The notes beneath the pieces were generated by a model, which was not told the DNA's origin, made no database searches, and saw only the letters and a list, made by a program, of their open reading frames with translations. A stretch of 64,000 bases of DNA from Cellulomonas wangsupingiae. Its GTDB lineage: Bacteria > Actinomycetota > Actinomycetes > Actinomycetales > Cellulomonadaceae. A program made the translations under genes and the position numbers. Within the stretch, counting starts at the first letter, position 1; each line of letters begins with the position of its first letter. Shown one piece after another: positions 18,567 to 27,607 of the stretch. The stretch is from positions 186,001-250,000 of the forward strand of contig NZ_CP101989.1 of NCBI RefSeq assembly GCF_024508275.1. The letters are read 5' to 3'.

Positions 18567-19985
18567 GTGCCCGACGACGGCAGCTCCCCGCCGACCGCGA
18601 TGCGCACCTTCGGCCACCTGCTCGCCAACACCGCGGTGGCCAACGTCACGACGAACTACCTGTGGTGGGCCCTCACGTTCTGGGCGTACCTCGAGACCCG
18701 CTCCGTGCTGGCCACCGGCCTCATCGGCGGGGCGTACATGCTCGCCGTCTCGTTCAGCGCCGTCTTCTTCGGCAGCTTCGTCGACCACCACCGCAAGCTC
18801 GCCGTCATGCGGGCCTCGACGGTGTTCTCGTTGCTCGCGTTCTCGCTCGCCGGCGGGGTGTTCCTGCTCGTGCCGGAACGTGCGCTTCTCGACCTCGGCG
18901 CGCCGTGGTTCTGGGTGTTCGCGGGCATCGTCCTCGTCGGTGCGGTCGTCGAGCACATGCGCAACCTCGCGCTGTCGACGAGCGTGACGATCCTCGTCCC
19001 GGACGAGGACCGCGCGCGGGCGAACGGCCTGGTCGGCACCGTGCAAGGGGTCTCGTTCATCGCGACGAGCGTCGTCAGCGGTCTGTCGATCGCGTTCCTG
19101 GGCATGGGCGGCACGGTCGTCGTCGTCCTCGGGCTCCTCGTGCTGACGATCGCGCACCTGATGGTCGTGCGCTTCCCCGGTGACCGGGTCGCCGCCGCGG
19201 CGGAGGGGACGGGTCGCGCGGCGATCGACCTGCGCGGGTCGATCGCCGTCGTGCGGGCCGCGCAGGGCCTGTTCGCGCTCATCGTGTTCGCGACGTTCAA
19301 CAACCTCATCGGCGGCATCTACATGGCGCTCATGGACCCCTACGGGCTGGAGCTGTTCTCCGTCGAGATGTGGGGGCTGATGCTCGCGCTCGGCTCGACC
19401 GGCTTCCTCGTCGGTGGCGCGGTGGTGGCGGCCCGGGGCCTGGGGCGCAACCCGATGCGGACGATGCTGCTCGTCGTCGTCGTCATGGGGGTGCTCGGGG
19501 CGACGTTCACCGTCCGGGAGTCGGCGGTGCTCTACGTCGCCGGGCTCTTCCTCTACATGTGCCTCATCCCCGTCGTCGAGGCCACCGAGCAGACGGTGCT
19601 GCAACGGGTCGTGCCGTTCGAGCGGCAGGGCCGGGTGTTCGGCCTGGCGATGGCGCTGGAGAGCGCTGCCGCGCCGGTGGCGGCGTTCCTCGTGGCACCC
19701 CTTGCCGAGCTGTGGATCCTGCCGTACGCACGCTCGGACGCGGGCCGGGAGGCGCTGCGCCCGCTGCTCGGCGAGGGCGAGGCCCGCGGCATCGGGCTCG
19801 TGTTCCTCGTCGGCGGCCTGACGATGGCGCTCGTCGCCGCGCTCGGGCTCCGCTCACGGGCGTACCGGACGATCTCGCGGACGTACCGGGAGGCAGCGCC
19901 GCAGGACCCGGGGGCCCCGGAGGGCTCCGGTCGTCCAGATGGTCGCCCCGCCGAAGGACAGCTGAGCGTGCCTCACCATGAGTGA
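18567..19985 (+). CDS. MFS transporter
   Basis: 472 residues with about 12 membrane segments. It resembles EntS/drug-exporter MFS proteins (FGSFVDHHRKLAVM is the loop 2-3 motif). GTG 18567 is preceded by AGGAGG at 6 bases. The substrate is unknown. The C-terminal ~50 residues are a Gly/Pro/Arg-rich tail whose last codons overlap the second copy of the shared regulatory element. Confidence 0.88.
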   Translation: MPDDGSSPPTAMRTFGHLLANTAVANVTTNYLWWALTFWAYLETRSVLATGLIGGAYMLAVSFSAVFFGSFVDHHRKLAVMRASTVFSLLAFSLAGGVFLLVPERALLDLGAPWFWVFAGIVLVGAVVEHMRNLALSTSVTILVPDEDRARANGLVGTVQGVSFIATSVVSGLSIAFLGMGGTVVVVLGLLVLTIAHLMVVRFPGDRVAAAAEGTGRAAIDLRGSIAVVRAAQGLFALIVFATFNNLIGGIYMALMDPYGLELFSVEMWGLMLALGSTGFLVGGAVVAARGLGRNPMRTMLLVVVVMGVLGATFTVRESAVLYVAGLFLYMCLIPVVEATEQTVLQRVVPFERQGRVFGLAMALESAAAPVAAFLVAPLAELWILPYARSDAGREALRPLLGEGEARGIGLVFLVGGLTMALVAALGLRSRAYRTISRTYREAAPQDPGAPEGSGRPDGRPAEGQLSVPHHE

Positions 19986-20006
19986 TGGTCACCTCTCGGG
20001 TGTTCC
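19971..20006. promoter_or_regulatory. Shared regulatory element, copy 2 (possible MarR operator)
   Basis: 36 bases match the element at 18403-18438 with five differences. It ends 18 bp before the presumed GTG start of the MarR gene and overlaps the end of the MFS gene. TAACGT at 20011-20016, 7 bases before the GTG, could be a -10 box for a leaderless transcript. Autoregulation of the MarR gene is inferred. Confidence 0.55.
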
Positions 20007-20023
20007 CCGGTAACGTCGGGGCC

Positions 20024-20542
20024 GTGACGGACGACGCGCAGGAACCGGACGGCGACCAGCCGCGCCCGGGTGACTGCGCGCCCCCCGGGGGCACCGCGGG
20101 ACGGCCCCGACCCGACCGGAACCGTCCCTCCGAGCCGTCCGAGGAGCTGCTCGAGCTCCTGCACGACGTGCTGCGCACCGTCCGCCGGGACGCCGCCGAG
20201 CGCCTCGGCGACGACATCACCCCCGGTCAGCTCCGCCTGCTGCGCACCCTCGACCGGTGCGACCGGCCGCGCCGCCTCGGGGAGCTGGCCGTCGCCCTCG
20301 ACGTCGCGCCCCGCTCCGTGACGTCGAAGGTCGACCAGGCCGAGCAGGACGGCTGGGTCCGGCGCGTCCCCGACCCCGACGACCGCCGCGCGACGCTCGT
20401 CGAGCTCACCGACGCCGGCCACGACCTGCTCGACCGCATGTCCGCACGCCGCCACGAGGGCGCCCGCGCGCGGCTCGAGGTGCTCGACGACGACGAGCAG
20501 CGCACGCTGCTGGACCTGCTGCGGCGGGTAGCCCGCGACTGA
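20024..20542 (+). CDS. MarR-family regulator
   Basis: 172 residues. After a ~40-residue Pro-rich N-terminus comes a winged helix: ITPGQLRLLRTLDR, LGELAVALDVAPRSVTSKVD (recognition region) and the wing DPDDRRATLVELT, all MarR hallmarks. GTG 20024 has no clear RBS but is well placed for leaderless initiation. It probably represses itself and the upstream exporter genes until a ligand binds. Confidence 0.85.
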   Translation: MTDDAQEPDGDQPRPGDCAPPGGTAGRPRPDRNRPSEPSEELLELLHDVLRTVRRDAAERLGDDITPGQLRLLRTLDRCDRPRRLGELAVALDVAPRSVTSKVDQAEQDGWVRRVPDPDDRRATLVELTDAGHDLLDRMSARRHEGARARLEVLDDDEQRTLLDLLRRVARD

Positions 20543-20578
20543 CAGACTTCGGCACCGCCGGCGGACGAGGAGCGCACC

Positions 20579-21337
20579 ATGGCCTGGAGCACCAGCGAGC
20601 TCGCCGACCTGGCGGGGACGACCGTCAACACCATCCGGCACTACCACCGGCTCGGGCTGCTCGCCGAGCCCGACCGCCGGTACAACGGGTACAAGAAGTA
20701 CGGCGTGCCGCACCTGGTGCGCCTGCTGCGGATCCGGCGCCTCGCCGAGCTGGGCGTGCCGCTCTCAGAGGTCGACCGCGTGGCCGACAGCGCGGGCACG
20801 GCGGATCGGCTGCGCGAGGTGGACGCCGACCTCGCCGCGAAGATCGAGCAGCTGCAGCAGGCGCGGGGCGAGATCGCCGCGATCCTGAGCAACAACGCAC
20901 CGCCCGACGTACCCGCGGGGTTCGCGTCGGTGGCGGAGCACCTCTCCGAGGTCGACAGGTCGGTGATCCACATCTACTCCAAGCTCTACGACGAGCGCGC
21001 GCTGGCCGACCTGCGGGACATGGTCCAGGAGGACGCCGAGCTCGGCGACAACGACAAGGAGTTCGAGGCGCTGCCGCCCGACGCGGACGAGCCGACGCGC
21101 CAGCGCGCCGCCGAGCAGCTCGCGCAGGGCATCGCGCGCAACCTCGTCGACTACCCGTGGCTCACCGACCCTGCGGCGCACCAGGCGAAGAGCGGGCCCG
21201 TGGTGCAGGAGACGTTCGTCGAGGCCGTGACGGCGCTGTACAACCCGGCACAGCGTGACGTCCTGACGCGAGCCGCCCTCCTCGGGTACCAGATCGCGCA
21301 GGAGGTCCTGGCGGCGCGCGGCGACGCCGACGGCTGA
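20579..21337 (+). CDS. MerR-family regulator
   Basis: 252 residues. The MerR winged helix (STSELADLAGTTVNTIRHYHRLGLLAEPDR) and the RLLRIRRLAELGVPLSEV segment are followed by a coiled-coil (to about 105). The C-terminal ~140 residues resemble the TipA-like or unassigned helical effector domains of actinobacterial MerR proteins. GAGGAG precedes the ATG. It lies 36 bp after the MarR gene and may be co-transcribed; the ligand is unknown. Confidence 0.88.
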   Translation: MAWSTSELADLAGTTVNTIRHYHRLGLLAEPDRRYNGYKKYGVPHLVRLLRIRRLAELGVPLSEVDRVADSAGTADRLREVDADLAAKIEQLQQARGEIAAILSNNAPPDVPAGFASVAEHLSEVDRSVIHIYSKLYDERALADLRDMVQEDAELGDNDKEFEALPPDADEPTRQRAAEQLAQGIARNLVDYPWLTDPAAHQAKSGPVVQETFVEAVTALYNPAQRDVLTRAALLGYQIAQEVLAARGDADG

Positions 21338-21356
21338 ACCTCCTACTGTTCGGGAG

Positions 21357-21719
21357 GTGGATCGTCTTCACGGGCAGTGGCCCGACGTGGCGGCAGTACT
21401 TGCGTCGCTCGATGCGGTCGAGCGCCGTCGCGTCGCAGCGCGGGCGGCGGCTCACGCGCTCGAGGTCGTGGACCTCGGCACGCCTGAGGGTGACGAGCAG
21501 GCGGTCACCGCCCAGCTTCAGCAGCTCGACGTCATCGCCTGGCAGGTCCAGGACGATGACACGGCGCCCGCGGGCGCCTACGAGACCGCCTTCCGCAGGG
21601 CGCGAGCGGTCAACGCCTACGCACTGTCGCGCTTCGGAGGGAGTCCTGACGACGCGCTCTACGAAGCTCTCCACGCTCTGGGTGCGCCGAGCGATGCCGG
21701 CTCCGTGCTGGACCTGTAG
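21357..21719 (+). CDS. Hypothetical acidic helical protein
   Basis: 120 residues, acidic, mainly alpha-helical, not recognised. The start GTG at 21357 lies 20 bp after the MerR stop, with GGGAG too close to be an ideal RBS. Coding character is supported by a clean frame with sensible composition. No membrane segment or known motif. Confidence 0.6.
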   Translation: MDRLHGQWPDVAAVLASLDAVERRRVAARAAAHALEVVDLGTPEGDEQAVTAQLQQLDVIAWQVQDDDTAPAGAYETAFRRARAVNAYALSRFGGSPDDALYEALHALGAPSDAGSVLDL

Positions 21720-21928
21720 CTGACCGAGCCCAGGGACTCGGGTACCGCCCTGGAGTGACAGGCCAGGCCGGGGTCATGCGGGCCTGTCGCCACACCCCGG
21801 TGAAGTGCGCGTCCGCGAGCTTCGACCGTGCCCGCCCACCCACCCCTTGACCCTGTTCCGAGAACACGGTGTCTCCTCGGGTCGTGATCGAGAACCGCTC
21901 GATCCACGACTCGCAAGGAGACGACATC

Positions 21929-22498
21929 ATGACCCCGTTGCAGGAGCTCATCGTCAGGTTCCAGGAGCTCGTGGCCCAGGTGCCCGAGTTCTTCCAGCCC
22001 TTCATCATCATGCTCGCCGCCGCCGTCCCGTTCGTCGAAGGGGAGCTCGGCGCGATGGTCGGGCTCGTCGGCGGGCTGAACCCGGCCGTCGCGGGCGTCG
22101 CCGCCGCCACCGGCAACTTCCTGTCCGTGGCGCTCGTGGTGGCGCTCACCGGACGGGCCCGCACGGCCGTCGTCCACCGGACGCGCGTGAAGGCGACCGT
22201 CGGCGGCCCGGCCACCCCGGACGTCCACGCGGTCGACGGGTTCGCCGAACCGGAGCCCGCCCAGCCGCTGTCGAAGGGGCGCCAGCGCGTCCTCACGTGG
22301 CTCAACCGCTTCGGCGTCCCCGGGGCGAGCATCCTCGGTCCGTTCGCGATCCCGACGCAGTTCACCGCGGCGATCCTCGTCGCCGGCGGGAGCCCTCGCC
22401 GTTGGGTCCTGCTCTGGCAGGCCGTGGCCATCGTGCTGTGGACGACCCTGACCACGGTGGGGCTCTGGCTCGCGCTCACCCACGTCGTGGGGGTCTGA
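21929..22498 (+). CDS. Integral membrane protein (small multidrug export-like)
   Basis: 189 residues with about four hydrophobic segments. FIIMLAAAVPFVEGELGAMVG and the later FGVPGASILGPFAIPTQFTA resemble the paired re-entrant segments of the Sm_multidrug_ex/DedA-like families; the assignment is tentative. AAGGAG stands 8 bases before ATG 21929. The 209 bp upstream show TTGACC at 21847 but no clear -10. Confidence 0.6.
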   Translation: MTPLQELIVRFQELVAQVPEFFQPFIIMLAAAVPFVEGELGAMVGLVGGLNPAVAGVAAATGNFLSVALVVALTGRARTAVVHRTRVKATVGGPATPDVHAVDGFAEPEPAQPLSKGRQRVLTWLNRFGVPGASILGPFAIPTQFTAAILVAGGSPRRWVLLWQAVAIVLWTTLTTVGLWLALTHVVGV

Positions 22499-22603
22499 CG
22501 GCATGAGACCCCGGATCGAGACCTCGCAGCGATGTCGCCGTCGCGGCCCCTGTGGCCGCGGCGGCACCCGCACACCCGAACCGGAGGACAACGAGGAGGA
22601 CCC

Positions 22604-23248
22604 ATGACACGCAGGACCGCGACGGTGCAGCCCGGCGACGGGCACGCGCTGACGCCCTACCGCCCCTGGCACCTGCTCACCCGCTCCCTGTTCCACCTGC
22701 ACCTGACGGACCCGGCCGGCGCGCCGCGCACCTGGTCCGTCGACGTCCGGCACGGCGGTGACGACGACGGCGAGGCGCGGGCCGAGCTCTACGTCGACGG
22801 TCTGCACCACGCCACCGCGAAGCTCCCCGCGGCGTTCGGAGTGCCGGACGGCACCATCGAGGTCGCGGCCAGCGGGTACGGGCTGCGACGCATCCACCAC
22901 GTGCGGCACGACGGGTCGGTGCGCCAGCTCGTGCCCGACCCGGCCACGGCCGAGGGGTGGCGTGCCCGCCTGGACCGGAACCACCCGGCGGTGAGCCGCG
23001 CGCTGGCGCTCGCGTCGGTGAGCGTGCTGCTCGTCGCGCTCGTGCTCGGCGCCCCACAGATCGTCGAGCAGCTCACCGCGATCCCGCCCGTGGCGCAGGT
23101 CATCGGCCCGTGGACCGGCCCGTTCCGCCTGTCGGAGACGGCGAACATCGCGCTCGTGGTCGCGACGATCGCCGCGAGCACGGAGCGCGCGCTGCGGCTG
23201 CGCTACAGCCGGTTCCTCGACGGCGGGTTCTTCAGCGGCGGCGAGTAG
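22604..23248 (+). CDS. Membrane protein of unknown function
   Basis: 214 residues. A soluble N-terminal part of ~135 residues is followed by two hydrophobic helices (ALALASVSVLLVALVLGAP and ETANIALVVATIAAS). GAGGAGGA precedes ATG 22604. No family recognised. Confidence 0.7.
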   Translation: MTRRTATVQPGDGHALTPYRPWHLLTRSLFHLHLTDPAGAPRTWSVDVRHGGDDDGEARAELYVDGLHHATAKLPAAFGVPDGTIEVAASGYGLRRIHHVRHDGSVRQLVPDPATAEGWRARLDRNHPAVSRALALASVSVLLVALVLGAPQIVEQLTAIPPVAQVIGPWTGPFRLSETANIALVVATIAASTERALRLRYSRFLDGGFFSGGE

Positions 23249-23309
23249 CGCCCGGACCGCCCGCCCGGCTGGACTCCGGCCGGACTCATCGGCTCACTCA
23301 GGGCTCCGC

Positions 23310-23696
23310 TCACTCACTGCCCTGCACGGCACGCCTGACGAGGGTCATGTCGGCGCGGGCAGGCCGGCGGAACGATCCGCCCTCGGCGAGGTAGTCGTCG
23401 CCGTGCGTCGCGAGGTGGCGTGCGAAGAGCGGGCAGACCGGCACGACCGTCAGGCCCTCCCGCGCGCTGTCCGCCAGTGCCTCGCGCAGCAGCAGACCGG
23501 CGAGACCGCGGCCCCCGAAGCGCGGATCGACCTCGGTGTGGAAGAAGACCCGCTCGTGGGACTCCGGCCCTTCCAGGAAGTCGGCCCTGCCGACGCGTTC
23601 GCCGGCCACGCTCACGGTGTAGGCGCTCACCGGCTCGGCGCGTTCGAGCGCGATCGTCACGGGGGTGCCGGTGCGGTCCACGAGCTCGCGAGTCAT
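23310..23696 (-). CDS. GNAT-like N-acetyltransferase (YjdJ/Acetyltransf_CG type)
   Basis: 128 residues. The acetyl-CoA loop is visible in VDPRFGGRGLAGLLLREAL, followed by VVPVCPLFARHL, the signature of the small GNAT-related subfamily. The normal partner and substrate are not known. ATG 23696 is preceded by GAAGGGA. Confidence 0.85.
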   Translation of the reverse strand: MTRELVDRTGTPVTIALERAEPVSAYTVSVAGERVGRADFLEGPESHERVFFHTEVDPRFGGRGLAGLLLREALADSAREGLTVVPVCPLFARHLATHGDDYLAEGGSFRRPARADMTLVRRAVQGSE

Positions 23697-24309
23697 CTGG
23701 CTGTCCCTTCGGAGGCGGGGCAGGCCGGTCGGTTCAGGTGTCGAGATGTACGGCAGTTGACCAGCTCCGAGCGTCGTTCCTTGACCAGCCAGCCGTCCCG
23801 GGGCTCTCGGTTGGTCAAACTATCCGCCGGGTTGCTGCGCGTCATGGTGCTGCCGCCCGCCGAGGCGAGAGAGGGATCGACCGGCGGGTGGGACGGCCGG
23901 ATCGGTCGCGCCGGACGCAGTGACCCGAGCCCCGGGGTGGCGACACTCCGGATACGAGGGTTGTGTCGTCGCCGCGCTGACGTCCGACGTAGTGGACCAG
24001 GTGCGGCACAGGGCGTTGGTCACCGTGGAAGACCTCCGTCATGGGATCCGCCACAGCGCTGACCTGCTGCATCATGACCTTGAAAGTAGCCGCCCGGAAG
24101 CAACAATGGCCAGGGGGGAACGACGCTGGCGGGTCCCTTACGCAGCCTCGCCATCTGCGAAGGATCGCGACGCCGACCATTCCTGCGGATGAGGTTCAGA
24201 AACTCACGTTCGAGGAGGGGCGGGTCTGCGACTCCGCGGAGGTGCTCCTAATGCTGTGAGCAAGGCCTGCGCCACAGTATGGCCCGTAAGTGCAGCAGTC
24301 CCGACTGAG
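23697..24309. other. Poorly coding stretch, nothing recognised
   Basis: About 610 bp with no convincing gene. Frames in this stretch have poor composition and no RBS. The base composition is locally less GC-rich than in neighbouring genes. It may contain decayed sequence, but no inverted terminal repeats or transposase motif were found by eye. Confidence 0.4.
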
Positions 24310-25491
24310 TCACGCTGTTGCTCGGGCCCGGTCGAGGTTCGCGGCGATCCGGTCGGGGATCGGGGCAGTCCCGCATGCGGTGGCGTACTGCTCGAGCAGG
24401 GCGAGTTCAGCAGCGGTGTCCTTGTTCGCGCGCAGGATCATCCCGAGCTGCGTAGTGGGCCACTGCTCCGGGGCCCCACCCCTCACGCGAGCTTCTGCTT
24501 CCGCAGCGGTCACGCACCGTTCGAGGAGTGCAGCAGCCTCGGCGATGCTGCCGTTCTTCTTGAGCTGGGTCACGACCGGCTTGCGGATCGTCCAGTGCTC
24601 ACCGTCGAACGACCCGGCGGCGCGCGCGGTGGCTTCCAGCTGATGCTTCGCGGCCTTCTCCTGCTCTCGCGCCCGGCGCGCTTCGGCCTTGGCCGCCTGT
24701 TCGGCCTCGGCTGCGATCCGCTCGGCACGGTTGTCGCGTTCACGCCCGGAAGCACCGTGCTCGAGCGTGACACGCGAACGCCAGGTGCCGTCCTCGGCGG
24801 TTGCCCAGATGCGTGCGCCGATGACCGCGACGTTGCCCCGACCGATGCGTGCCACGGAGTTGGAGACCATCGACGCGTTCGCGGCTCCGACGTACCCGAC
24901 CGGTTCGCCGAAGACTTCCACCCGGACCCGCCCCCGTCCTTCGGGCAGCAGGCGCGCCTTCTGGAACGTCTCACCACCTTCGAGGTACCCGATGTGGTGG
25001 AAGATCCGTGCGATCTGCGCACGGTGGAGGTGCTCGTCGTCGACCTCGATGGGCCCCCACGACTGGCCTCGCTCGACCTCGCGCAGGTCGTCGTTCCACC
25101 CGCGCGCCGGTACGCGCGCGGCAGCGTTGACCTCATCACGGGCGCGTTGCGCCACCTGGGCTGCCTCGTCACGGGCGCGCTGGACCTGCGCGGGTGGGAT
25201 CAACCCCGACAGGGCCTTGAGCGTCATCCCTCGCGCGCCGGCCGGAAGGCCGATCGCCCCGACGACGACGCTCGCCGGCCCGTCGAGCCCCGGTGCGATC
25301 GCCCACTGCCCGACCTGCGGCTCCTGAGCAAACGGCCACAGGTACGCGTACCCACTCTCGGGGGAGAAGTGGCGCAGCGGGTCCGGTGCGGTGAGCTCAC
25401 GGAATGCGACAACGACCACCTGCTGGGCTCGGCCGGTGGTGGGCGGCGTGGTCGTGGCGGTCTTCCCGAACAGCTTGCTCCAGAACCCCAT
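24310..25491 (-). CDS. Hypothetical protein with Ala/Glu-rich coiled coil
   Basis: 393 residues, not confidently recognised. The middle part (GYLEGGETFQKARLLPEG then VEVFGEPVGYVGAANA) is somewhat HIRAN-like, a weak resemblance. Residues ~255-300 form a charged Ala/Glu/Arg helix, probably a coiled coil, and the C-terminal ~90 residues look like helical TPR-like repeats (AEAAALLERCVTAAE, AELALLEQYATACG). A cytoplasmic protein without signal peptide. The ATG at 25491 is chosen; a GTG two codons earlier is possible, neither with a good RBS. Confidence 0.7.
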   Translation of the reverse strand: MGFWSKLFGKTATTTPPTTGRAQQVVVVAFRELTAPDPLRHFSPESGYAYLWPFAQEPQVGQWAIAPGLDGPASVVVGAIGLPAGARGMTLKALSGLIPPAQVQRARDEAAQVAQRARDEVNAAARVPARGWNDDLREVERGQSWGPIEVDDEHLHRAQIARIFHHIGYLEGGETFQKARLLPEGRGRVRVEVFGEPVGYVGAANASMVSNSVARIGRGNVAVIGARIWATAEDGTWRSRVTLEHGASGRERDNRAERIAAEAEQAAKAEARRAREQEKAAKHQLEATARAAGSFDGEHWTIRKPVVTQLKKNGSIAEAAALLERCVTAAEAEARVRGGAPEQWPTTQLGMILRANKDTAAELALLEQYATACGTAPIPDRIAANLDRARATA

Positions 25492-25557
25492 GGGCACAGT
25501 GTGACGGTCGGGTCACGCTCGCGGGGCGGGGTTGCTCAGATAGCACCCGTTCAGCAT

Positions 25558-25944
25558 TTAGGCAGCCGTCCACACCAGACATTCCCGGTTTTTCGTACTG
25601 CCGCTAGGACGCGAAAGACGGATCGCGCTCGGCTTCAGCGAGACGGCGATCTCCCGCTGCTCGACGGTGAGAGCCTCGAGATCCCTCCGTCGCAGGAGGT
25701 CGCCATTCGCACGTCGCACCCAATGACGACCAGCACCGTCGCGAAACTCGACTTCCAGCACCACGCCGTCACTTAGGGCACCCCGGTTGGGTACCCGCAT
25801 CACTTCCTGAGAGCGAGGGTTCGGCTCCGGGGGGAAGGATCGAATGGAACCAGGACCCTCGCAGATCAGACTCTTCCCTCTGTCCGCGTCACGCACAAGG
25901 GGAACGTTCAAAGTACCGCACCGCGACGTCGTAGATCGCAGCAT
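25558..25944 (-). CDS. Hypothetical protein, possibly a C-terminal fragment
   Basis: 128 residues at most. LEVEFRDGAGRHWVRRANGD looks like the beta-rich tail of a larger class of actinobacterial hypothetical proteins, so this may be what is left of one. No RBS is seen at ATG 25944; AGGAA lies just before ATG 25800, which would give 80 residues. It may be decayed. Confidence 0.4.
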   Translation of the reverse strand: MLRSTTSRCGTLNVPLVRDADRGKSLICEGPGSIRSFPPEPNPRSQEVMRVPNRGALSDGVVLEVEFRDGAGRHWVRRANGDLLRRRDLEALTVEQREIAVSLKPSAIRLSRPSGSTKNRECLVWTAA

Positions 25945-26025
25945 TCGAACTGTTGAAGACGCCGTGACCTGCGCCGAGGGCTCACCGAACCCCGTGTTGT
26001 CTCAACAGGCTCAACACCCACCACC

Positions 26026-26100
26026 CGCCGAGCGCGGTACTCAGCCGCCGAGCGCGGGGGAAACGAGTACCGCGCTCGGCGGTCGACCACCGCGCTGGGC
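26026..26100. repeat. Interspersed palindromic repeat, family 2, copy B
   Basis: The inner stem CCGCCGAGCGCGG pairs perfectly with CCGCGCTCGGCGG around GGGAAACGAGTA. The outer arms CCCGCCGAGCGCGGT / ACCGCGCTGGGCGGG have one mismatch. Nearly identical to copy C at 45717. It lies 80 bp upstream of the VOC gene; the rest of 25945-26180 shows nothing else. Confidence 0.75.
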
Positions 26101-26180
26101 GGGGGGGTGGCGGGCGGGCGAACCCGCCGGGAGGGGTGGTTCCGTGCAGGTGTCGGCCCCCGGTGCCACCATCGGGGGCC

Positions 26181-26633
26181 ATGAGCGACGACACCTTCGG
26201 CACGATCCCGCCCGGTGAGCACGTCTCCAGCGGTGCGCCCCGCCTGCGCGCCACGTCGATCACCATCGGCACCCCGCGTCCGCACGAGGCCGCGCAGTTC
26301 TACGCGCGGCTGCTCGGAGGGCGGATCACCGCGCTCGACGAGGCGGCGCCGGACGAACCGCACGGCATCATGTGGGCGATGGTCAAGCCCATGCCGGGGG
26401 AAGTGGGCATGACCATCAACCTTGAGCACGAGCGTGAGTGGAGCCCACCGGTGTGGCCCGCGCGCCCCGGCGAGCAGCGCTCGACCCAGCACCTGGACAT
26501 CCAGGTCGACGACCTGCCGGCGGCCGTCGCGTGGGCGCTGGAGTGCGGTGCCCGGGAGGCGTCGCCCCAGCCGCAGGACGACGTCCGGGTCATGCTCGAC
26601 CCGGACGGCCACCCGTTCTGCCTGTTCCTGTGA
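26181..26633 (+). CDS. VOC (glyoxalase-like) family protein
   Basis: 150 residues of the vicinal oxygen chelate fold (paired beta-alpha-beta-beta-beta modules): ATSITIGTPRPHEAAQFYARLLG opens the first module and STQHLDIQVDDLPAAVAWALECG the second, ending VMLDPDGHPFCLF. It may be an enzyme or a small-molecule binding protein. ATG 26181 has GGGGGCC upstream. It overlaps the beta-lactamase gene by 4 bp. Confidence 0.85.
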   Translation: MSDDTFGTIPPGEHVSSGAPRLRATSITIGTPRPHEAAQFYARLLGGRITALDEAAPDEPHGIMWAMVKPMPGEVGMTINLEHEREWSPPVWPARPGEQRSTQHLDIQVDDLPAAVAWALECGAREASPQPQDDVRVMLDPDGHPFCLFL

Positions 26634-27607
26634 GCGACTCGACCAGTCGTCCGCCGACGCGCCGCACCGTGCTCGGGTTGGGCCTCGTCGCCCTCGCGGC
26701 CGCGTGCGCCCCGGCCGGCCCCGACGCGGGCATGACGCCGTCGCCCACCCGCGCGCCCACCGCGTCGCCGACTCCCTCACCCACGCCGCCGCCGCTGGAC
26801 CTCACCGCCGCGCTCGCGGACGTCGAGGCGCGCCACGGCGTGCGCCTCGGTCTGCACGCGCTCGACACCGCGCAGGGCGGCACGGTGAGTCACCGCCCGG
26901 ACGAGCGGTTCGCGTTCTGCTCGACCTTCAAGCCGCTGGCCGCGGCCGCCGTGCTCGCGACGCGAGGCGTCGGCGGGCTGGAGGAGGTCGTCCCCGTCAC
27001 CGCGGACGACCTCGTGTGGTACTCGCCGCTCGCGGAGGCCCGGGTCGGCGCCGGCATGACGTGGCGCGAGCTGGGCGACGCCGCCGTCCGGTACAGCGAC
27101 AACGCCGCGGGCAACCTCCTCCTGCGCGGCGCGGGTGGGCCGCAAGGGTTGACGGCCTGGCTGCGGGGGGCCGGCGACGACGTCACGCGCAGCGACCGCT
27201 GGGAGCCGGACCTCAGCCGGTACACCCCCGGCGACGAGCGCGACACGAGCACGCCCCGCGCGCTCGCTGGGACGTACGGGGCACTCGTCCTCGGGGACGT
27301 GCTCGCGGCCCCCGAGCGCGACGTGCTCACCGACTGGCTCGTCCGCAACACCACGGGCGACGCGCTCGTGCGGGCCGCCGCACGGCCCGGGTGGACGGTC
27401 GGGGACAAGACGGGGTCGGGCGCGTACGGCACCCGCAACGACGTCGCGGTCGTCTGGCCGGGCGCGCCCGGGACACCGGACGGCACGCCGGTCGTCCTCG
27501 CCATCTGCACCGACCGGCCGGACCCGGACGCCGACAGAGCCGACGCGCCGCTGGCCGAGGCTGCCCGGATCGTGCTCGACGCGCTCGTCGGGGCGCGGAC
27601 GCGGTGA
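26630..27607 (+). CDS. Class A beta-lactamase, probable Tat lipoprotein
   Basis: 325 residues. Serine beta-lactamase hydrolysing penicillin-type rings. All class A motifs are present: SxxK in CSTFKPL, SDN in RYSDNAAGN, the omega-loop glutamate in RWEPDLSRYTPGDERDT and KTG in VGDKTGSGAYG. The N-terminus PTRRTVLGLGLVALAAAC combines a twin-arginine-like motif with a lipobox, followed by a Thr/Pro/Ser tether (to about residue 52). The GTG start overlaps the VOC stop (GTGA). Confidence 0.93.
   Translation: MSDSTSRPPTRRTVLGLGLVALAAACAPAGPDAGMTPSPTRAPTASPTPSPTPPPLDLTAALADVEARHGVRLGLHALDTAQGGTVSHRPDERFAFCSTFKPLAAAAVLATRGVGGLEEVVPVTADDLVWYSPLAEARVGAGMTWRELGDAAVRYSDNAAGNLLLRGAGGPQGLTAWLRGAGDDVTRSDRWEPDLSRYTPGDERDTSTPRALAGTYGALVLGDVLAAPERDVLTDWLVRNTTGDALVRAAARPGWTVGDKTGSGAYGTRNDVAVVWPGAPGTPDGTPVVLAICTDRPDPDADRADAPLAEAARIVLDALVGARTR

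Noticed and set aside
23842..24180. Possible transposase fragment on the minus strand
   Set aside because: No DDE motif, terminal repeat or RBS could be identified; left as unassigned.
24256..25776. A 506-codon frame on the plus strand
   Set aside because: It is antisense to the better-composed minus-strand gene at 24310-25491 and runs on through the 25558-25944 frame; no domain or RBS supports it.
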